Source: Cryptomeria japonica
Lineage: Eukaryota > Streptophyta > Pinopsida > Cupressales > Cupressaceae
Length of the DNA stretch: 64,000 bases
NCBI RefSeq assembly: GCF_030272615.1
Contig: NC_081414.1
Span: forward strand, 46,172,001 to 46,236,000
Direction of reading: 5' to 3'
Position numbers and translations under genes: made by a program
Shown: piece by piece, positions 60,218 to 64,000 of the stretch
How positions within the stretch are numbered: the stretch's first letter is position 1
Layout of the letters: each line of letters opens with the position of its first letter
Notes under the pieces: generated by a model
Seen by the model: only the letters and a program-made list of their open reading frames with translations
The model's database searches: none
What the model was told of the DNA's origin: nothing

Positions 60218-62165
60218 CGAATTTATATTTCTATGATCAAATGTGTGAGGGGGATTATAATAATAAATACTGGTCTTGTGCAGCTATTAACATTAGCTTT
60301 AAAACTACGAAAGGGACTCTGTTATGTTATTCCAGAATTTTACAAAAGAACTTGAGGTTATACCTGCGGATTGTGAGATACATCTTTGGGTACTTCTACT
60401 TGCTGTTCAAAATGGGTGGTAACTTAAACAGGAATGAGCCCCTTGGCTGTGAAAACTGAAAGAGTGAATGAAAAGTATGGAGGAGGCTTCATAGATATGG
60501 TTTTACTGACTATATGGAAAAGCTACATGGAAGCAGAAATTCGGTGTCACATGGAATTGCTAGAGGCTGGAACAACAACAGAGTCACATTGTTCGGGGAG
60601 ATATGGAAAATTGATGAGGATTTGGTTGTGGACATCATGGGTCTTCAAAAGGAGGGCACTAAATTCTATAGAGACCAGAAGTATGCTGCTGAAGTGTTCA
60701 AAAAAATCCTAAAATCAGAGGATGAGAAGGCCAAGCTTGTCAAGAAAGACAACATCTCCTACTACCTTCCCCAACAGGTAAAGTCTTTTTGGCAAAAAGT
60801 TTTAAGGGTTTTGATGGAGTTTCTCACTGTTGATGGTAGATTCACTAAAATCTATAACTATCATTTTGCAATTCTTAATCACTTCCGCCATGGGGTTAAA
60901 ATCTCCCTACCTTTTTACTTAGCATCTTCTCTGAATGAGAGTCTGGCTGATCATGCTAAAAAGCCTAATTCTTACCCCATAGCCCATCGGGGGCTTATCT
61001 TGCTCATTTATGAATACCTGAAGGAAAAAGTTAGGGCTACCAAGGATGATCAACTAGTCACTAATGCACATATTTCAGAGAGTTGTAAAGAATCTGAGTC
61101 GGATGAGGATCAGTCTAATGCCCCTACCCATAAAAAATGGAGAGCTGATACAAACAATGTGGAAACGGAGGTGCATTGTGATTTGGAGGAGGAAAAGGGG
61201 AAGGATATTGAGATAAAAATGGAGAGTGAGAAGGATGAGAATGTTGGTTAAGAGGAAGAAGGGAAAAAAGATGTTAACTTTGAAAACCCTTATTCTAACC
61301 CTATGGGCTCGGATAGCAGGAATGTCGCCCTGAATTCTAAGGAGGAAGACAACCCTAATTCTATGGGCACTAAGCAGGGTAGGGATTCAGCGAATACTAT
61401 TTTGAATATTGTCTGTAATTGTACTCTAGAATCCTTCAACTTCCATAAATGGGTTATTCACAACATTACTAGCATTCAGAGCAAACAGAGGGACCTGGAA
61501 AATAAGATACACAATTTGATTAAGGAAACAAATTTGGGGAAAAAGAATGAGGAGATGAAAACCAGTGAAGCCGAGGAGGAAATTGAGATGGAGGACTGGC
61601 TGGAAAAAGACCTGATGAAAGGGGATTTGAAACATCTGGAGGATGTTATTAGAATTGTAAAAGAACAGGCTGAGCAGGATAAAGATAATATCAATACTCG
61701 GGTTGCTCGAACTGAGAAGGCTCTAAAAAGCTTCATGAACCACAGTCTTGAGGTCTTAAGAGTTTTGTCACATAATATGAACACCTTGGTGGATCACTTA
61801 GAGAGGAAAAATCAAGATAAGAACTTGGTAATCATTGAAGATGTACTGACCTCCAGCTCCACCCATCAAATTTATAGGCGAAGGACTAGGCAGAACACCA
61901 CTGAGATGGAGACCAAAATGAAAGATATCTAGCTGAAATAGGAGAGCAATGATCTGAGAGAAGCTGCTAAGGCAATGATGCTTTTGGTTCAGAATGTTGA
62001 GGAGTTTGGATGCCAATTTCTTGTTGGCTCCTTACTGTCTTTTTGTCCTAGCTGCTAGTCTTTGTGCTAGTCTTTTGCAGTTGTTTTGTCTTGTTTCTTT
62101 CATTCTCCTCTTTCGTAATGTAAGTGGGTTTTGGGTCCCTTAAAACCTATTTTTTCTTAATAAAA
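60218..62165 (+). mobile_element. LINE-like (target-primed) insertion
   Basis: Flanked by AACAAAAT (60210-60217; 62166-62173). The left LTR shows the empty site (TCAACAAAATGAATCATTTA). The 3' end is TTAATAAAAAACAAAAT after GGGTCCCTTAAAACC, an A-rich tail typical of non-LTR or processed insertions. The 5' end opens straight inside an ORF, so it is 5'-truncated. No LTR, TIR or RT seen. It could also be a processed copy of a transcript from another element or gene. Confidence 0.55.
60241..61932 (+). pseudogene. ORF fragment in the LINE-like insertion, unknown function
   Basis: One frame (about 565 codons) with stops near 60457, 60469 and 61249. N-terminal part: LFGEIWKIDEDLVVDIMGLQ near 60592, VLRVLMEFLTVDGRFTKIYN near 60799, YPIAHRGLILLIYEYL near 60973. 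Then comes an acidic, Lys/Glu-rich coiled-coil half (EEEIEMEDWLEKDLMKGDLK near 61575). The order of a short DED/IMGL block, an IYNYHF block and an HRGLILLIY block recalls the copia ORF2 (IWLDRPHKI, KHVFKFGSLIVCL). This suggests a shared family, but only by eye. Confidence 0.5.
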
Positions 62166-62173
62166 AACAAAAT

Positions 62174-62708
62174 AAATCATTTACCATGTCGGCTTCTAAA
62201 ATCCGCATAACACGCAATATGTAACGTGAAACCTTAAGTTGGCTCAATCAGCCCACAAAACCATATGTAGACCTAAATATAATGATAAAAATATTCACAC
62301 AAGTCGGCCCAATCTCCTCTATCATAAAACCAATCACCGAAAACAACCCTAAGATTCTGCAACACATGTTACACCAAAATAGCTTTGTTTTAATTGAATT
62401 ACTGGATACTAGACCTTCAATCTTGCTCATTAATCAACACCAAATATCAGGATTATGGAATAATCTAACTCAATCCTTGGATCATTTGCCTCTATCACTG
62501 CAACCAAAATCAAGATATGCATATTATGTACATGCTCTATCGGTTACTGTGTTCCACCTTCTAGACTTATTCCTTATGAACAATATGGCTTCTGACAAAT
62601 CAAATCTATGTACACCGGATATGATTTCTGAACTGAGTTGCCATCAATGACAACTCCCAAGCATTCCTCATGCATCAATCTTCACCATAACAGTATCTCT
62701 TGCCAACA
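62174..62708 (-). repeat. Right LTR of base copia element, piece 4
   Basis: Matches 44238-44784 (ACCATATGTAGACCTAAA, ACACAAGTCGGCCCAATCTC, CACATGTTACACCAAAATAG). Ends CTCTTGCCAACA, followed by the TSD TTTGT. Confidence 0.85.
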
Positions 62709-62713
62709 TTTGT

Positions 62714-64000
62714 GTGGTTTCTTATGTAGTTTCTTCAGTGTACAATCTATGGTTTTTGTATTCTATCGTAGTGACGATTAATCCTCACTACGGATTTCCA
62801 TTACCAGCTATTCAATTTAGAGGGTTTTAGTTGTAGCCTTGAATGTAGATTTTTTCAATGGTGATATATAATGTGCTCTATATTTGTGGTTTCTTCGTCT
62901 GTAAAAGATAAAGATGCATAATGTTTAATGTTTTCTTGTTTCCTTTCCCATGTTTAGATATTGGTCAATTTTTTTATGAGGGTTTGTGTTTTTTAACACT
63001 AAACTATGTGTTCATGAACACAAATATCTCCAAAAGGGAAATGTAGTCTTCGTTTCAAGCTTCTCTGGTATTTCATAAATGTAGTAAATTGGGAATATAT
63101 ATATATATATATAAATTTTGTATTATCCTTTGACTCTCCAAAGGGGTTTCATTTAGATATATTCTCAAAAAAATGCTTATTTTAGATTTACTGTATCTAT
63201 CTGGCATAGTTTTAAAACAATTGAATATAACAACCAGCCATAGATTTTAATGTGGTAAATTTATGTACAGTTTAATTTCATGTTAAACATTATAACTTAT
63301 TATGACAAATTAAACTGTTATTGTATTATGCCATCGTGTATGACAAAATGCTATAATAGTTTACTTTGTCTATTATAGTGAAGTGCTATATAAATATGCA
63401 AAATACTAACGATAAATTGTTATATTAACCCAAATTATAACAGTTAACCAAAAATAGTGAGCTATTATATGAACCCAATCATATAAGTAAACTGTTATAG
63501 TAAAATGTTAAATGAAAATGACTATATGAACTATAAGTTATAACGGTCAATTGTTATGGTTAACTATTATGACAACTTAGGAACTGAAAACTTTGTTTGT
63601 CTATAATGACAACACATCATGTATTTCAAACTACAAGATTCTATTCATATTTAGCTTACCAAAAGACAACATCAATTTTGAACATTACATGAAAGATACA
63701 CTATTATAGTGGATAAAATGAAGACCTTTAATAACTACATAAGTGATGTGGAATTAGCAGAAAAAGGAGATATATGAACTCACAGGTTGGTTTTTGTTGG
63801 TTGAAATATGTTGTGCATTTAAACCTGGATGACTATATTCATATTCAATGTTACATAAAAAACTATGAGAATTGAACATCAATGGTCAAATACAACATTA
63901 TATTACATAGGAATGAAGCCTTAGATATCTAGATGACTGATGTTTAATTAATAGAAATAGCACATCACATCAACTAAAAATTGTTAATATTGCCTTCATA
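62714..64000. other. Gene-free downstream flank
   Basis: AT-rich. GATTAATCCTCACTA at 62777 recurs at 16742 on the other side of the nest, so the two flanks were about 0.2 kb apart before the insertion. A short (AT) tract lies at 63096-63112. At 63230-63560 the words AACTGTTATAGT and TTAACTATTATGA recur in degenerate direct and inverted form. No ORF of note. Confidence 0.5.

Larger units (their letters stand above)
16885..62708 (-). mobile_element. Base of the nest: non-autonomous copia-type LTR element (minus strand)
   Basis: Both LTRs begin TGTTGGAATC and end CTTGCCAACA on the plus strand. The outer edges are flanked by TATGT (16880-16884) and TTTGT (62709-62713), a 5-bp target duplication with one mismatch. 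With nested insertions removed, the left LTR sums to about 1,155 bp and the right LTR to about 1,135 bp. The internal region (44785-49913) runs from a minus-strand primer site to a polypurine tract and encodes a gag and one other ORF but no protease, integrase, RT or RNase H. It therefore depended on other elements. Hand comparison of about 180 columns suggests roughly 9% LTR divergence. Confidence 0.85.

Overview
This window looks like accessory DNA from a large plant genome. The evidence is plant-type Ty3 chromovirus and Ty1/copia pol genes, initiator-tRNA-Met primer sites (TGGTATCAGAGC), short GT-AG introns and deep nesting of insertions. The LTR style (TGTTGGAATC...CTTGCCAACA with GGGGGGTGAAT just inside) suggests a gymnosperm, but that is an inference. 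I find no intact host gene; almost every coding stretch carries stops or frameshifts.

Layout. 1-163 is an array of five short hairpins. 164-4727 is AT-rich with no gene. 4728-4949 is a LINE RNase H fragment cut by a Ty3 chromovirus (4950 to about 10050) that has lost its 3' end and runs into a copia integrase/RT fragment (10068-11256). 11257-16879 has no convincing gene. From 16880 to 62713 the window is one nest. The base is a minus-strand, non-autonomous copia element (16885-62708; target duplications TATGT/TTTGT). Its left LTR was split by a 25.2-kb insertion (17022-42229) and by a solo LTR (42330-43856). Its right LTR was split by a young TR-GAG copia element (50130-55040), an LTR-less 4.8-kb element (55328-60108) and a LINE-like insertion (60218 to about 62165). 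62714-64000 is gene-poor flank.

The most notable object is the 25.2-kb insertion. The missing first 137 bp of the left LTR lies 25 kb upstream of the rest. The sequence between the two pieces begins and ends with about 36-bp imperfect terminal inverted repeats and is flanked by a 5-6 bp target duplication (CCACA). Inside are two convergent genes. One is a plus-strand multi-exon gene of unknown function (about 17162-28105). The other is a minus-strand gene (33795-36933) for a transposase-like protein with conserved DFVENY, SDNCASQFK and GHGNGEHDGAGACIKRAL blocks and a D-D-E spacing like RNase H-fold transposases. Between them lie a 110-bp tandem array and a 12-copy 359-bp satellite-like array. 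Beyond the transposase gene lie a 3.1-kb purine-rich repeat array and five palindromes of about 19 bp spaced about 34 bp apart. A chromovirus (18713-26399, TSD AGAAG) and a solo LTR (17394-18640) later inserted into the plus-strand gene. I read the whole as a decayed giant cut-and-paste DNA transposon of a family I cannot name.

Rough hand comparison gives about 9-10% divergence for the LTR pairs of the base copia element and of the chromovirus, and about 2% for the TR-GAG element. The giant element therefore arrived between the first two events and the TR-GAG element is recent. All statements come from reading the sequence; no search was run.
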